Positions 25,687 through 37,757 of a stretch of 64,000 nucleotides of DNA are shown one piece after another. Origin of the DNA: Acanthacorydalis orientalis (lineage: Eukaryota > Arthropoda > Insecta > Megaloptera > Corydalidae); NCBI GenBank assembly GCA_034766995.1, contig CM068317.1, forward strand, positions 34,880,428 to 34,944,427. Direction: 5' to 3'. Every line of letters begins with the position of its first letter. The stretch's first letter is position 1. The notes beneath the pieces were generated by a model that was given only the letters and a program-made list of their open reading frames with translations, ran no database searches and was not told the DNA's origin. A program made the position numbers and the translations under genes.

Positions 25687-25687
25687 G
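25613..25687. repeat. (AT)n microsatellite, about 37 units
   Basis: AT run with TG interruptions near 25641 and 25680. Confidence 0.96.
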
Positions 25688-26671
25688 TTTTCTTATAAGT
25701 TTTTTTCTTATTACTATGTAGATTATAATTTATAACTCTATTTTTATAATTTATCTTAACCTGCACACTTTGATAAAATATGAAATTAATTAAATTGTTC
25801 AAAAACTTTATATTAAAATAAGTTATTTTAAGCTTTTATTATGTTCATACGACCATTTTTTATATTGTTCTAATGTAACACTTAAAGAATAGTAACTTAA
25901 GAACAACTGAAAAAACAAGTGTATTTAAAAATATATTTTCTATATGAAAAAATATTTTTTCAACTCCAGTAATACAACGTAATGAAATCTTCTGATATAT
26001 TTATTTAACTTTCCAATAAAATTCAAATAAATCGAAAAATATCGAAATATAACACTATTTCTGCTTAATCTTTATAATACTATTAGTATAGAATATAAAG
26101 TAAATATTTATTCTTTTTAAAAAAAATGAACAGAATTTAATAAACACAAATATTCCCAGACAAAAGAAATGAATACAAAACTTTATTAAAATAATAGAAC
26201 AGAATAACATAAAAATATTCAAACCGGAAAATCATGCATGCTAATTCGATTATAGTCAGTTTTGAAGAACACTTTAATTTATTTTTTGTATAACAGAATA
26301 AGTATCTTTATAGATTATCAAACAATGCATTTACGATAATATTAGTAAAGAAATATGTTCATAAGAACAAATAAAATTCATTAAAATAATAAGGCAGTCC
26401 AGTTTATTTAGGTTAGTATAAACACTGCTTTTAATAATTTTATAGTAATAAAAAATCCCAATTCGAAACAATGCAAAATAACAGGAAAAATAAATTAGCA
26501 TACAGACAAACAATACTAGTATCTTTTTATATCTTGTTCATAAACACAATTCCATTATCCTATACAACATGAATATTTATTTATTTGCAACAAGATAACA
26601 CAAATTAATGTTACAGTGATACAGTGTTAACATTGTTATACATTTCATGTTTTCTAAGAAACAACAATCGG

Positions 26672-26704
26672 TATATATATATATATATATATGAATGTAT
26701 ATAT
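26672..26704. repeat. (TA)n microsatellite followed by TACG repeats
   Basis: TA run with a GAATG break. A short GTACGTACGT lies just downstream at about 26711. Confidence 0.9.
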
Positions 26705-27769
26705 GAGTGCGTACGTACGTTTATATTATTTTATCCAAGAACGTTCTAAAATGATACTTTTATTATGTGACACTGTCTAGTTTAATCTTGGTTCCATTAC
26801 GTTTAACAGTGTGCGGCTACAAATACACGACTTTGGTATTAAATTGTATTTAACAATGCAGCGCTAGTTTACTGTTTACAAACAACTTATACGGCAAATA
26901 AGGCATCAGGGATTAGAGCTTTATGTAGCAGACAGTTAAGGTTTTGTGATTTCTTGGCGCGCAACACACAAATATATACAGACATATAAAGACGCAAATA
27001 TAGATGTATAAACAAACTCTTCCAGATGTTTAAGTTCGTGTCTGGTGCGTAATATGCAACGGATGAATATGCTTTCTGTCTTGAAATTAGAAGTAATTAA
27101 ATACTCGTTTTACTATATTAAGGTTCGTGCTGTGGCTTTTAAGACAGTCTCTTATTTCAATATTGTATATAAATATGAATAATAACAAGTGTTTATTATT
27201 CAAAGATATCATTTTATCTAATAAATTTATGGACACAATGAAGTGAATTCTTTTTCTACTACCCGAAGTTATTTCATAAATTTGCAATAGAATCTCAAGA
27301 TTAAATATATAATTATGTAAAATCTACATTAAAAAATCAAATAGTAATCCTAAAAATGTATCGTTATTAAATGTAAGATAGTACCAGATAATAAAGAATT
27401 TTCTATACGACATAATATCTATTTTCAAATTTAAAAAAATATTTGCTGCCAAAAATACTTATATATTTTTTCCCCATAAGAATAACATAATTAAGAATTC
27501 ATAAATTTTAGAAAGACGATAAAGAATGTTAAATACTTTTATCTGTTAATATGATTTTTACAAAAATAAGTTTATAATTTAGATATAAGTTAATTTTAAT
27601 TCAGTTCACATACAAGTTCTCATCTTTTTTGTTTTACTTATATTTTATTAACAAGCACGAGGGACGGTTATAAAGTTTTATGCAGTAACTTATAACTTTT
27701 GCATATCTTAGATATTGAAATGAAACAAAATGTTAATGAATGAAAAAGCTTAGAATATACTTTTTTAAA

Positions 27770-28085
27770 TAATGTATTTATTTTTCAACATAATTTCTAC
27801 CGTTTTTAATACATTTCTGTCAACGTGTAACAAGTTTCTTTACTTTATCAGTAAATAAGTCTGGCATTTGTTCTTGTAGTCAATCTTTACATCAGCTTTA
27901 ACTTAATCTCGTTTTGAGATTATGCTTTTACGTTAGAAATAAGTGAAAGTCGCATGTTGTTAGATCTGAGTTGTAAAGAGAGTGTAGAAGGATATAAATT
28001 TGTTCTACTTCAGGACTTTCTGGTTGAGTTTTGAAGTGTGTCGTCTTGTATTATCATAATGAAGCACAGTTCAGTTAAAACTAAG
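27770..28085 (-). pseudogene. Mariner transposase catalytic-domain relic
   Basis: Read on the minus strand across several frames, the segment gives LHYDNTRRHTSKLNQ near 28053-28010. This corresponds to the mariner block with the second catalytic Asp (consensus H-D-N-A-R-P-H). It is followed by YNSDLTTCDFHLF (consensus PPYSPDLAPCDFHLF, third catalytic Asp) and a C-terminal tail resembling LQEQMPDLFTDKVKKLVTR, then QKCIKNGRNYVEK and a stop near 27790. Frameshifts and in-frame stops separate the blocks, and the N-terminal half is missing. It belongs to a different mariner lineage from the Hsmar1-like copies. It lies head-to-head with a second, plus-strand copy of the C-terminus at 28086-28210. 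Confidence 0.75.
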
Positions 28086-28210
28086 TTGACTGCCATGAAG
28101 GATTGTCTGGAAAAACAAACACCAGACTTCTTCTTCACTAACTGAATGAAGAAACATGTTACACGTTGGAAGAAATGTATTGATAATGGTAGTGAATTTG
28201 TTGAAAAATA
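28086..28210 (+). pseudogene. Mariner transposase C-terminal fragment, inverted partner
   Basis: On the plus strand this reads LEKQTPDFFFTN, a stop, then MKKHVTRWKKCIDNGSEFVE, K and a stop near 28208. It aligns with the C-terminus read on the minus strand at 27770-27895 (LQEQMPDLFTDKVKKLVTR). The two copies are in opposite orientation about 200 bases apart. The plus copy retains the Trp lost to a stop in the minus copy. Sequence similarity continues past the stop (TAAATACAT followed by AT-rich text). Either two insertions of one lineage nested in each other, or one element was partly inverted and duplicated. Confidence 0.7.
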
Positions 28211-28789
28211 AATACATAATTTGAAAATTTCAGTTTCAAACTTTGTTCTTTCATTTTAATTGTTCATTCAATCATTAAAAAAATTCCAGTAAAATATTTT
28301 ACCATCCTTTAGTTAATTTACTTTAAAATATAGAAAATAATCATTTTAAAAAATACAAATCAACTTGATTTCTCATTCTCGAAAATGTATAAATATACAA
28401 GTTTTTGTTAAGAAAAAATTTGTTTTTTTTTATAATAATTCCTTAAATATTTGTGAATAACTTTATATATATAATAAATCTCGTAAAACAGAGGCGTTTC
28501 AATATTCATATAGTTGTTACAATTTTTTTACCATAATTTTTTATATAAAAATTAAGAAAAAACGAAAAGAAATTATTAAAATACTTCATTGTCGTAAAAT
28601 GATATTTTATGTTTAACTTAATTTGATGATTCTACAAATTCCCTACAACTATATGTTATAAAAAAGAAAACTTTACCGTTATTTACTTTATGGCTTTTCT
28701 ACTAAGAAAACTATGTAAAAATATAATAAAAAGAGTCATGTACTATGACAAACATTTATACATACATACATACACACATACATACATAC

Positions 28790-28844
<55 letters not shown>

Positions 28845-30119
28845 TCCATCTTATGTAATATATGGAAATTGTCGTTTCGAACTCTGAAAGCCCCCGTTGT
28901 TATAAAAGTTCATAAAATAACCTTAATAAAAAAAATATATATAATAACACGCGTTTTTTTGTCTCAAATAACAATACGTGCACCTGGTATCTGGTTGAAT
29001 GCAGTTAATCTAAGTTATTACGAAAGTTTGTGCGTATTGTAAAAATTTATTTTATTAGTAATGAAAATACTCTTGAATATTTTACTTTTATGTAGTGATT
29101 GCAATTGTAATAATTGCTTTTTTAAAAAAATGTCCGATATGTATATATGTATCAAAATTTGTAAAATAATAAATAGTATATGTAAACTGGTAATAAAATT
29201 ATCAAATGTTCCTTGTATATTATTTGTGTAATTAGTATGAAATATTTAATAATTTATTTCAATTCTTCATTAGATTAAAAATTTTAATTTAATTCTTGTA
29301 AATTGTAATTACATAAATGGTCCTATATCTTTTATCTTATTTTTATCATTGCAAAGTATCTATAAAGAACTGTATTTTAATAACAGTTTAAATATCATAT
29401 AAGGCTATATTTTTTCTTGTGATTTATTGGTTACCGGTTTACTATACTTGATGAGTTAATACATTAAAATTACTTTTAACCATTGTTTACTTTTATATTA
29501 ATTTTTTACTTTAAATTTATGCGTAGTTACTCAAGATGTTAATAAAAAAATCTACTACCAATTTTCTTTTAATTTTCAATATAAATATTTCTATTTAAAT
29601 TTGTAACTTTATAAATCTTGTTTATTTTTAATCTATATTCAACACTATATAAATTAGATTGAAAGATACTAGTAATATTTTTCTTTCAAGTTTTATTTCA
29701 AACTCAAAACAATATCTTTAAAAATAATATAAATTATCTACATTTTATGAAATAGAAAAGTAATCAACAGCTTAATATAACAACATATAATACAAAATAC
29801 ACCTATTACTAAAAAAACATTTGTTTATTTGTATTTCAAAAAATTGTTACATTTTGTTGTAATGTTTAAATTATTTTAAATTTAGTATAAATATAAAATT
29901 GCTTAATAAACATGTATTTATACTGTTTTTTTCTATGAAAACAATCTTGTTTTTTTATTAAAAAATGTTTCATGTTATACACATATATATTATATACAGA
30001 AACACATTGATAATACATGCTATAAATTTCAAACACAATAAAAAAGATACGTAGAAGCAAGTTCATTATGAGTGAACTATACAATTTAACTAGATTAATT
30101 AAAAGTACCGCAAATATAT
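28211..30119. other. AT-rich non-coding stretch
   Basis: Very AT-rich with no recognised feature apart from the compound microsatellite at 28757. Confidence 0.6.
28757..28840. repeat. Compound microsatellite (CATA)n(TA)n
   Basis: CATACATACA and TACACACATA steps precede a TA run with one GTA interruption near 28808. Confidence 0.95.
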
Positions 30120-30622
30120 ACGCCTAACAAAAAACCGCAAAGTTAATTGCATTAGCCTTGTCTAAAATTGCATTTAACATTTCATTTAAGACATAAAATT
30201 CCTGTTCGTAGGAGATGCGTTATTCTATACAGAACAAACATTCATTTAGATAGAATCTCTTGAACAACCAACTCCACTATTATTATTTTTCGACCCCTGC
30301 CAACGCATGCCTGTATAACCGCAACCATGAAAGCGTACTATTGCTCTCTTCCATCCAAACCAAAGTTTAATTACCAAAAACATGAAAAACCAGTACCTGT
30401 TAGCCATTATATATCTACCATCAGCCGGCATCATAGCGGCTCTATTCCCCATACAATGTGAGATTCATTACCGAATCTCGATTACTCTTGCCTGAAGTAA
30501 TTATGCATAAGGGAAGGATGAAGCTGGATGCTCAAATATTCACCATCTGGATTGAAATCTCGTGTCGCGACTGCATGCGGGGGTGAAATTGCTACGACGC
30601 CGAATCATTTCAGATGCTTTTA
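30120..30622. promoter_or_regulatory. GC-elevated patch with POU/homeodomain-like sites, candidate enhancer
   Basis: About 500 bases of balanced composition with many CpGs but no convincing frame. It contains AATTATGCATAAG at 30499-30511, an octamer/POU-like core (ATGCATAA) beside an AATTA homeodomain core. The identical 13-mer occurs in the patch at 39537-39549. Another homeodomain-like TTTAATTACC lies near 30366. A perfect 7-bp-stem hairpin (GAGATTC, 6-nt loop, GAATCTC) lies at 30460-30479. The minus strand is open for 68 codons (30246-30452), which I regard as incidental. Enhancer function is inference from composition and motifs. Confidence 0.4.
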
Positions 30623-30628
30623 ATTTCA

Positions 30629-30637
30629 TACACACAT

Positions 30638-30691
<54 letters not shown>
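30629..30691. repeat. Compound microsatellite (CA)n(TA)n
   Basis: An imperfect CA tract to about 30653, then a TA run. Confidence 0.95.
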
Positions 30692-30694
<3 letters not shown>

Positions 30695-30999
30695 TGTGGA
30701 TATGTAATTTAATAAATTAATCAGTCAATCTATAATAGTTTGCAAAAGAGTCTAAATTACTACATATGTAGATTTTAAAATAATATTTAATCTACAGGAA
30801 CAAAAAATGGAAAAAAAGAACAGTTTGTATTTAAGTGCATGTTCATGTTCTACCCAAAAGCAACTGTTATAATTCAAGTGTGTACATGTGCAGGAATGAA
30901 TATGGTTGATTGTTCATTTCACAAATAATATAAAGTAACAAAATATACATGACAATATACATATGTTTTAATTTTTATCTCTAATCTGTTATTTTGCAA

Positions 31000-31001
<2 letters not shown>

Positions 31002-31050
<49 letters not shown>
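31002..31050. repeat. (AT)n microsatellite, about 23 units
   Basis: Perfect run until TGTA at its right end. Confidence 0.95.
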
Positions 31051-31053
<3 letters not shown>

Positions 31054-31257
31054 TATAAAAATTGCTTACTATTCTAACATCTAATAAATAGAACTTAAAA
31101 TATTAAAAAATATTTTTTTAATAAAACTGGCGTATGAAAAACAATTTAAAAATATTTATAATTAGATCAAGTACATCAATTCTTCCTAATTTTCTACTCT
31201 TGACAAATTAATATCTTCATATTCGGTCACATTTTTTAAAATTAATAAATAAATAAA

Positions 31258-31294
31258 TATATATATATATATATATATATGTATATGTATATAA
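31258..31294. repeat. (AT)n microsatellite with GTATATG interruption
   Basis: Near-perfect AT run of about 18 units. Confidence 0.93.
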
Positions 31295-31726
31295 TATTTG
31301 TATTAATTATATTATTAGAAAAAAAAACTTACTTTTTAGCGATTTTTATAAACATAAAAACACTAGTGAGGCATTTACTAGAACATAGTAGGAATGTATG
31401 AGACCCAATTCCTTCATTATAAAAGAAGATATCGATTTAATTTAAGGAAAATCGATTCACTTCTTTTAAAACAAGCATTTTAATTGGATGACCCGAGTGC
31501 AATCAAATAATAAAATCTCTGTATTAGGGAAAGAATAAGTATGTGTTTAAAATTAAATTAAACAATTATATAAGATAGGTGGTAGAATGTTAAATTTTTA
31601 ATACACATTCTTTCACCTGGAGTTAATTACATCCCTATATATCTAAATGTACATCTTCATATACAAAAATGTATAGATTGAAAATATAAATCTTTAAAAA
31701 AATAATCCATTATTCGTTTTTAGAAT

Positions 31727-31728
<2 letters not shown>

Positions 31729-31797
<69 letters not shown>
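31729..31797. repeat. (TA)n microsatellite, about 34 units
   Basis: A perfect run whose last bases form part of the left arm of the 13-bp hairpin at 31796. Confidence 0.96.
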
Positions 31798-31800
<3 letters not shown>

Positions 31801-31824
31801 TGGATATTTAGAATATCCACTGTA
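31796..31824. other. Perfect hairpin, 13-bp stem and 3-nt loop
   Basis: TACAGTGGATATT, loop TAG, then AATATCCACTGTA. The arms are perfectly complementary. It sits at the right edge of a 69-base TA tract. Stem length and purity are well above what the AT-rich background gives elsewhere in the window. Confidence 0.9.
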
Positions 31825-31974
31825 CTTTCTGTTTTAAAAAGTGTATTTAGAATTTGTGTTATAGGACAACACTCATAATATTTCACTAAATGCTGCTACT
31901 AAATCTCAGTAGTTTGTTGCACTAAACCTAATTCTACTCATAAATTTATTCTTCATAAATATATAAACATGAAT

Positions 31975-31997
31975 ATATCTAGTTGCGCACTAGATAT
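31975..31997. other. Perfect hairpin, 9-bp stem and 5-nt loop
   Basis: ATATCTAGT, loop TGCGC, then ACTAGATAT. The CpG-containing loop is unusual in this background. The text downstream repeats CTAGT once more near 32003. Confidence 0.85.
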
Positions 31998-32041
31998 TGC
32001 TAACTAGTGATACCTATTTGCAATATTTATTCAAAGGTTAT

Positions 32042-32080
32042 GAGCGTAGCATTATCGCTATTATTGAAACTCGCTACGCT
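32042..32080. other. Inverted repeat AGCGTAGC / GCTACGCT
   Basis: An 8-bp GC-rich arm at 32043-32050 and its complement at 32073-32080, separated by 22 bases. The 11-mer CTCGCTACGCT at 32070 is the exact reverse complement of AGCGTAGCGAG at 7007-7017, so the two loci may share a short repeat family. Confidence 0.75.
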
Positions 32081-35000
32081 TTATCTAATTTAAACAGAAA
32101 CTTTACTGTTGATTATTAGTTTATAGCAAAATGTGTGAAAAGTATGTTAAATATTAATATTTATTTAACATATGCAATTCTTTTATTGACATACATTTGA
32201 TGTTTACAAAGAGATGTAAATACTATGTACATTTTTTACAAATGTATTTAATTATCTTTTACTACTTATATTTTCAATTATTCACTGCATATCATGATTA
32301 TTTTCGTTCCATTTTGTAATTGAATACAATACTTCAATTTCACCAAAACGATAATTGTGAGGGTTTTTCATGTTTTATATATTTACATTAATAGTTCGGA
32401 AATATTAATTCAGTGACGAGAAAAAAAAGTATCATATAATTAATAGGTAATAAAATAATTTGTTTTAAATGCCATTAACATAAGAACATATTTTATTAGA
32501 AGAAAAATATTTCTTCTTCAGTCTTATATCTTCTAGAAAACAATTAGAAAATAGTTTATAAAAATATATTTTATATAGACTTTGTTGGCGATATATAAAA
32601 ATTGTATAATTGGTTTTACATCAATTATATTTTAAGATATATAAATAGTTCTGTTTAAAATTTTTAAAGGTTATTCATATCGTATTCATCTTATTAAAAG
32701 AACTTATATATCAAAAAATTAATTATATAAAATATGAGAAAAATCATTTAAAAACGACTTTCTATAAGTAAATTGTTATTTTTAATAAATAAAATTCTTA
32801 CAGATAATAGTAAAGCTATGTTATTAAATAATGTCGGCTTCTTTATTATATAAACTATGTGACTAATAAAACAATTTTTCCAAAAAAATGTATGTACTTA
32901 TGTTTTTATGTTATAATTCTTTAGATATATAAATTGATACAATTAAAATGATATAAATTTAGTTTTTTTTTAGAAAAAAACACATTAAATTTCATTGTGT
33001 TTCTTATATAATTTATGGTAATATAAATTATTCGAAATTTAAAAACTTATAATTTGTTCAAATTTCTCAGTAATTTTGTAAATGATTTTTTGTGTCAAAG
33101 ATTTAAAATACGAAATAAATATTTTAAATATGTACACATGTTTAAAAGTTAATTGTTAAAATTTATATTTTATATTCAAAAAATACGTGAGAACATTTAT
33201 GTAAAAAATTAATGAAAAAAGTTAAAAATTAAATTTTAGTTCATTTCACGTGAAATATTATACCTACTTTGTCGAATAATTCTAATATTGAAATCAAAAT
33301 TTTCAAACTTACTAAAATAAAGTTATTACTCGCATCTCTTGAGCGTTAACAATGATTTAGTTTTAATCGTTGTCAACTGACAAATTCTCCATCGTAAACT
33401 TCACAAAGCTGTCGTCAACTATTTGCTTTGGGATTATAAATCGCGACTAATTAAAGAACTTTGAGTTGTACGATACTACCATACAACTGTGTGCCTTTAT
33501 ATGCAACAATTTTCGCAAACATTTCTTACAATGCCCTCCCTTCAATCGTATTTAACTAAACTTCATTTGAATAATTAGTGTACTAACTAAATAGAGAATG
33601 AACAGATCTGATTCGCATCGTTTTGCGAATACATTGAAGATTTGTTAGTAGTTATTCGAGCAGACAATATTTTAATTACAGTATATTATGAAAAAAAAAA
33701 CAGTAATGTTATGAACAATATTAACTACATGTTTTTTGTACTACATTCTTACATTTATTAATTTGACCAACAAACGACTAATTATCAATTAATCCAAAAT
33801 GAAAAAGTTCAACGACATACTTTTTAAAGTAATATACTTAATAACATACAAAAATATAATTTTACAAAGTGTATGTACATAAAACAGTGTTCATTACAAG
33901 AAATAAATATTAAAATTCAAAATTTAACCATTAAAATTTATAATAAATTGAATTGATCAATTAAGAGATATTTATACAAAATCGTGTTAATATTTTATGT
34001 TTTATACTAAAAAAATGTTTCAAATTTTTGAGGTTTTTTTTTCTTTTTAAATATAAAAAAATGATTAATTGGCAGCCAAGTAAATATTTAATATTGCAAA
34101 ACTGTTTGTAAAATAATATTTTTTAAATTATTAAATTTTAGTTATGATTTAAAATATTAATTTTTCTGAAATAGTTTATATAAAAATTGATTATTTTTGT
34201 GTAATTTAAAAATTAAACAATTAAACTTTTTGAATTTTTTTTAATATTTTCCAAGTTCAGTAAGAACATCAATTTTAAACTGTTAAAACGTTTAACTTTC
34301 AACCAGTTTATACCATCAAAATGAATTTTATAATTGATAACTTTTCTGTTAACATAATGTAAATATTTGGTCAACAATCAATTCAACAGTACTTTTAAAA
34401 ATGACATTGAACTATTTTTTTTTTATATTCAAACATATATTTTGTCATTATTCCTCAACTGTTTACTCAATGACGTTAATTGTAAACTGTTGTTTACGAT
34501 GAAAATACAACAAAGCTCTCTTCAATGCGACGTTTGTGCACTGATGCTGTACAAGCATCGAACCGATGACCCTCCAATGTTTCGATCTTGTTTTACGTAA
34601 TGAGTATGCTTGTAGATGAAAATTACAGAAGGGTTGATGTTAGATGTAATGAGTAATTGGGGCTATTTGCTAATTAAATTTGTAGTGTTTGATTAAAACT
34701 TTGATGGCGAATTTCACTTCAGCTGTACTCAAGAGTTATTTTCTCAGTTGTGTTTGTTCGCTGAAAAAGATATTACAGCCGGATTTGTTTTATATTTCAG
34801 TTTGTTGTGTTAATTTGATACAGTTTTATAAAATATCTAGTTATATGAAGTAAAATTTAATATAACGTTATAAAAAATATACAGAAATTAACAAAAAATT
34901 TTAAAACATTTTTGAAATATAATACTTTTACTATGCAGTAAATCTTTTCTCATATTGAATTAAATATTTAAAGATTAAATTAGTTTTATATCTAATAATT

Positions 35001-35954
35001 TATTTAAAATTGTGCTTTTTAAGTTTTAAATGGAAATTTAACCTTAAACATCATGAAACGTTTTATGAAAATATTTTGGTGTTAGAAAATTTGATGATTG
35101 ATACATTGTTCATTTATAGAAATTAATATATAGTATCCACTCGGCGTAATTTTTTCAAATATTATTTTTTTTTATATTTTAATAGAGTTTTTTTCTATAA
35201 ATGTTATTATTTCTAAAGAAAAATAAGTCCTTTAGAAACCGAGACAAATACTTAGTATAAAAATTGAATAATTGAGTATTAGTATGAATTTTCTATAGAA
35301 ATACAATCATAGAAAATAAAACAAAGATAAATACAATTTAATCGAAATGTCGGTTTAATTGGAAATGTGGATAATTTGAAAATGATTCTTAAAAAAGTCA
35401 TCATATCTCTCTAAAAATTATTATAATTTATTTTTATATATTCGTTTGAATTGTTTTTAATACATTTTTGAAAATAAATTAAATAAAAAACATTTTTATA
35501 GGCTATTAAAACTTAATTTGTCCACTTTTATATTTAGTTTATGTTTAAAAAAATATTTAAAAACTATTTCAAAGAGTAATAAATGGATTCAAGCTATTTA
35601 ATAAATATACAGAATTTAAAAATGATATTAAAATATATATTTTTCTTTTTTAACTAATTAACTTCCAAAAAATTAAAATTTATTCAAATCATGGACAATG
35701 GAAAAGAGTTTAAATCAAATTTTTGTATCGTTACTCAATAAGTCATTTATCAAGTGATTTAGTTGAACACAAATGCTTTATTTTCAATTCTTAAGTTGAG
35801 TATTTATACTTTTTCGATTTTAAAATATAAAATAAAAATCTGCTCATATTTTTTAAAATGTTTTCCATTCTTGTATCGTAATCTGTTATATTATTTATTT
35901 AATTCATCACTTCATTCGAAGTAAAAGTTAATTAATTAATTTTAGTTCTTCTGA
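32081..35954. other. AT-rich non-coding stretch
   Basis: No gene or transposon is recognised. A modest GC-elevated segment at 33330-33660 has TAAATCGCGACTAATTAAAG near 33437, a homeodomain-like TAATTA in CpG context, and may be regulatory. A 77-codon open frame at 34367-34600 lies in another less AT-rich patch (34480-34620) but has no family resemblance. Confidence 0.5.
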
Positions 35955-35972
35955 TCTCTCTCTTTCTCTTTC

Positions 35973-36058
<86 letters not shown>
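35955..36058. repeat. Compound microsatellite (TC)n(TA)n
   Basis: An imperfect CT tract (to 36008) passes directly into about 24 TA units. Confidence 0.97.
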
Positions 36059-36059
<1 letters not shown>

Positions 36060-36211
36060 TCTGTTTAATATGAAATTCAAGTTAAAAAAAATAATTATAA
36101 AATCAATAATAAGGGTAGTAAATCTATCAGATACAAACATTTTTTACATAAAAGAGCCGTTCCAAAAATCAGTTTTTAATAACTGTAAGGGAAATGTACA
36201 CATATTATCTA

Positions 36212-36213
<2 letters not shown>

Positions 36214-36252
<39 letters not shown>
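36214..36252. repeat. (TA)n microsatellite
   Basis: About 19 AT units after a short CTATCTAT lead. Confidence 0.94.
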
Positions 36253-36256
<4 letters not shown>

Positions 36257-36259
36257 CAG

Positions 36260-36357
36260 AGTACATTTATGAAGATATGAATATTATATCCAATGTAGCA
36301 AATAAAACATTGAAATCCGTACAGAATTACGTACGTGGCACATACATGAAAGATCAG
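36260..36357 (+). other. Weak 98-nt exon candidate
   Basis: TTTATCAG ends at 36259 and a donor-like CAG then GTAAAT lies at 36357/36358. One frame between is open and fairly protein-like (YIYEDMNIISNVANKT followed by a Lys/Gln/Arg-containing tail). The upstream pyrimidine tract is a TA repeat, a poor acceptor, and I recognise no family. It adjoins the GC-elevated patch at 36358-36660. Confidence 0.18.
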
Positions 36358-36660
36358 GTAAATGTTGCGTAGAGCAATATGTACAGAGACTGTATAAAAG
36401 GTAAATACATAAATGTCTAAGGGTTACATATATGTTGTGAAGGGTAGGAGAAGTAGATGCGATAGTCAGTCGACGTGTCACGTGAACAAAACAAGCGAAG
36501 GGTAGATATCCGCGCCACGCGTTTCCATATCCACAACGGATTCGTCTTTGATATCTGATACGTGCGCCAGGCACGACAAATACGGTACTCTCATCTGCTC
36601 GATGTCGCTAGTGAAGAGATTTTCAAGATCAGACACCGACGTACTGCATTAAAATAAAGC
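36358..36660. promoter_or_regulatory. GC/CpG-elevated patch with TCACGTGA E-box
   Basis: A balanced-composition segment with many CpGs (for example ATATCCGCGCCACGCGTTTC near 36508). It contains the palindromic bHLH-zip type E-box TCACGTGA at 36478-36485, preceded by CGACGTG. The minus strand is open for 96 codons (36284-36574), the longest GC-rich open frame here, but without recognisable domains. It could be a promoter, an enhancer or part of an untranslated exon. Confidence 0.35.
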
Positions 36661-37203
36661 AATATGATTTTAGACTAGACAATTGTTTGATGTATACATG
36701 TTGTGTTTTATTTAATGGTCTTATTATTTTTTTCCTGTCGGAGATTATTTTCTAATTAGTTTCTTGTCTTACAATTAGTTTTATAATCATTTTTTTAATC
36801 ACGTCAATTTAGATTCGAGCAAATCAACAATTAATACATTTTTACTACATATCTTTTCAAAAAAAATATAGAAGTTTATTTTATTTCTTTATTTTTGGTT
36901 TTAGTCTATCGTTATATAATATGTAGTATCTTTTTTCAATCTGTTTTTCGCTGTCTATACTGAAAATTATAATTCTTTCTAGTGAAAAAATTTTCACACT
37001 CAATGAAAAAAATAAATAAATTACAATGATCTATAGGACTTGTAAAATGTTACTTTAAACTCTTAATTTATATCTATCTTTTAACTTAAATCATTAACTT
37101 GTTTCAAAGTCTTACGTTTCATTTTATAAAATGTCTAATTTTTGTATTGCAAACATATATTACTTTTATATGGTATTTCAACCATTGTTGTACTGTTGTT
37201 TTC
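36661..37203. other. AT-rich non-coding stretch
   Basis: No feature is recognised between the CpG-elevated patch and the mariner element. Confidence 0.6.
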
Positions 37204-37205
37204 TA

Positions 37206-37757
37206 TTTGGTTGATAGGAAAGTAATTACGATTTTTGTTTTCTGAATTTTAACCTTATTTTTTTGCAATGAAAGTGTCGTTTCATTGCGTTCATGTTAAT
37301 TCCATTTTAAAGTACATTTTTCGGTTTTTACTTTGGTGACATCGACTTTGATTTTATCATTAATTTTGCTTTAAATTGAGCTATTGAATTAAAGATAGAA
37401 AAGAAAAAATAAGTGGAAATTGTTTGTACGGATGGTAAAGCAACAGAAGCTGCTCATAAACTAAACGATGCTTTTGGTGTGGGTACTGTTAAAGAAAGTG
37501 GTTCCAAAAATTTCATGCTGGGTACGAGAGCATTGAAGATAAAGAAGGTCGCGGGTTCCTTTCTTCAGCTCATGACGATCATCTCAAGGCGTTAGTTGAA
37601 TCAGAACCACGCACAGCAATAGGAGAGCTTGCACAAAAGTTAGACGTTAGTCATTCAACAATTCGTGACCACTTAAAATAGTTAAAAAAATCAAAAAATC
37701 TTAAAATATATACAAAATTGAAGGTCATAAACCGCATTTATTTTCCTACCAAGCTAA
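37206..37757 (+). mobile_element. Internally deleted Hsmar1-like mariner (copy A, 552 bp)
   Basis: The left inverted repeat TTTGGTTGATAGGAAAGTAA and the right one, which reads TTAGCTTGGTAGGAAAATAA on the minus strand, are imperfect complements and are flanked by TA on both sides (37204-37205, 37758-37759), the mariner target duplication. The repeats resemble Hsmar1 ends (TTAGGTTGGTG...AATTGCGG), placing it near the cecropia/Hsmar1 group. Inside, after a leader of about 190 bases, lies the N-terminal helix-turn-helix region of a transposase with a frameshift. The catalytic domain is absent. A full mariner is about 1.3 kb, so roughly 0.75 kb is missing. The breakpoint matches copy B at 40634. 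Confidence 0.88.
37410..37681 (+). pseudogene. Mariner transposase N-terminal (DNA-binding) pseudogene, copy A
   Basis: Reads DGKATEAAHKLNDAFGVGTV, then a frameshift in the FKKF region, then EDKEGRG, LVESEPRTAIGELAQKL and DVSHSTIRDHLK followed by a stop. This is the paired helix-turn-helix region of an Hsmar1-type transposase (the family has KAAETARNINNAFGPGTANE at this place and VDHSTVVRHLKQIGK in the second helix-turn-helix). No DD34D catalytic residues are encoded because the rest of the gene is deleted. It is not translatable as one protein owing to the frameshift. Confidence 0.85.

Larger units (their letters stand above)
22125..27769. other. AT-rich non-coding stretch with microsatellites
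   Basis: No gene is supported. Slightly less AT-rich text lies at 23380-23680, where AAGGGTTGC is repeated directly at about 23516 and 23531, and at 24430-24600 and 26740-27070. None shows a usable frame or an RNA fold I can defend. Confidence 0.5.
30692..31728. other. AT-rich non-coding stretch
   Basis: Contains two TA microsatellites (31002, 31258) and nothing else that I recognise. Confidence 0.6.
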
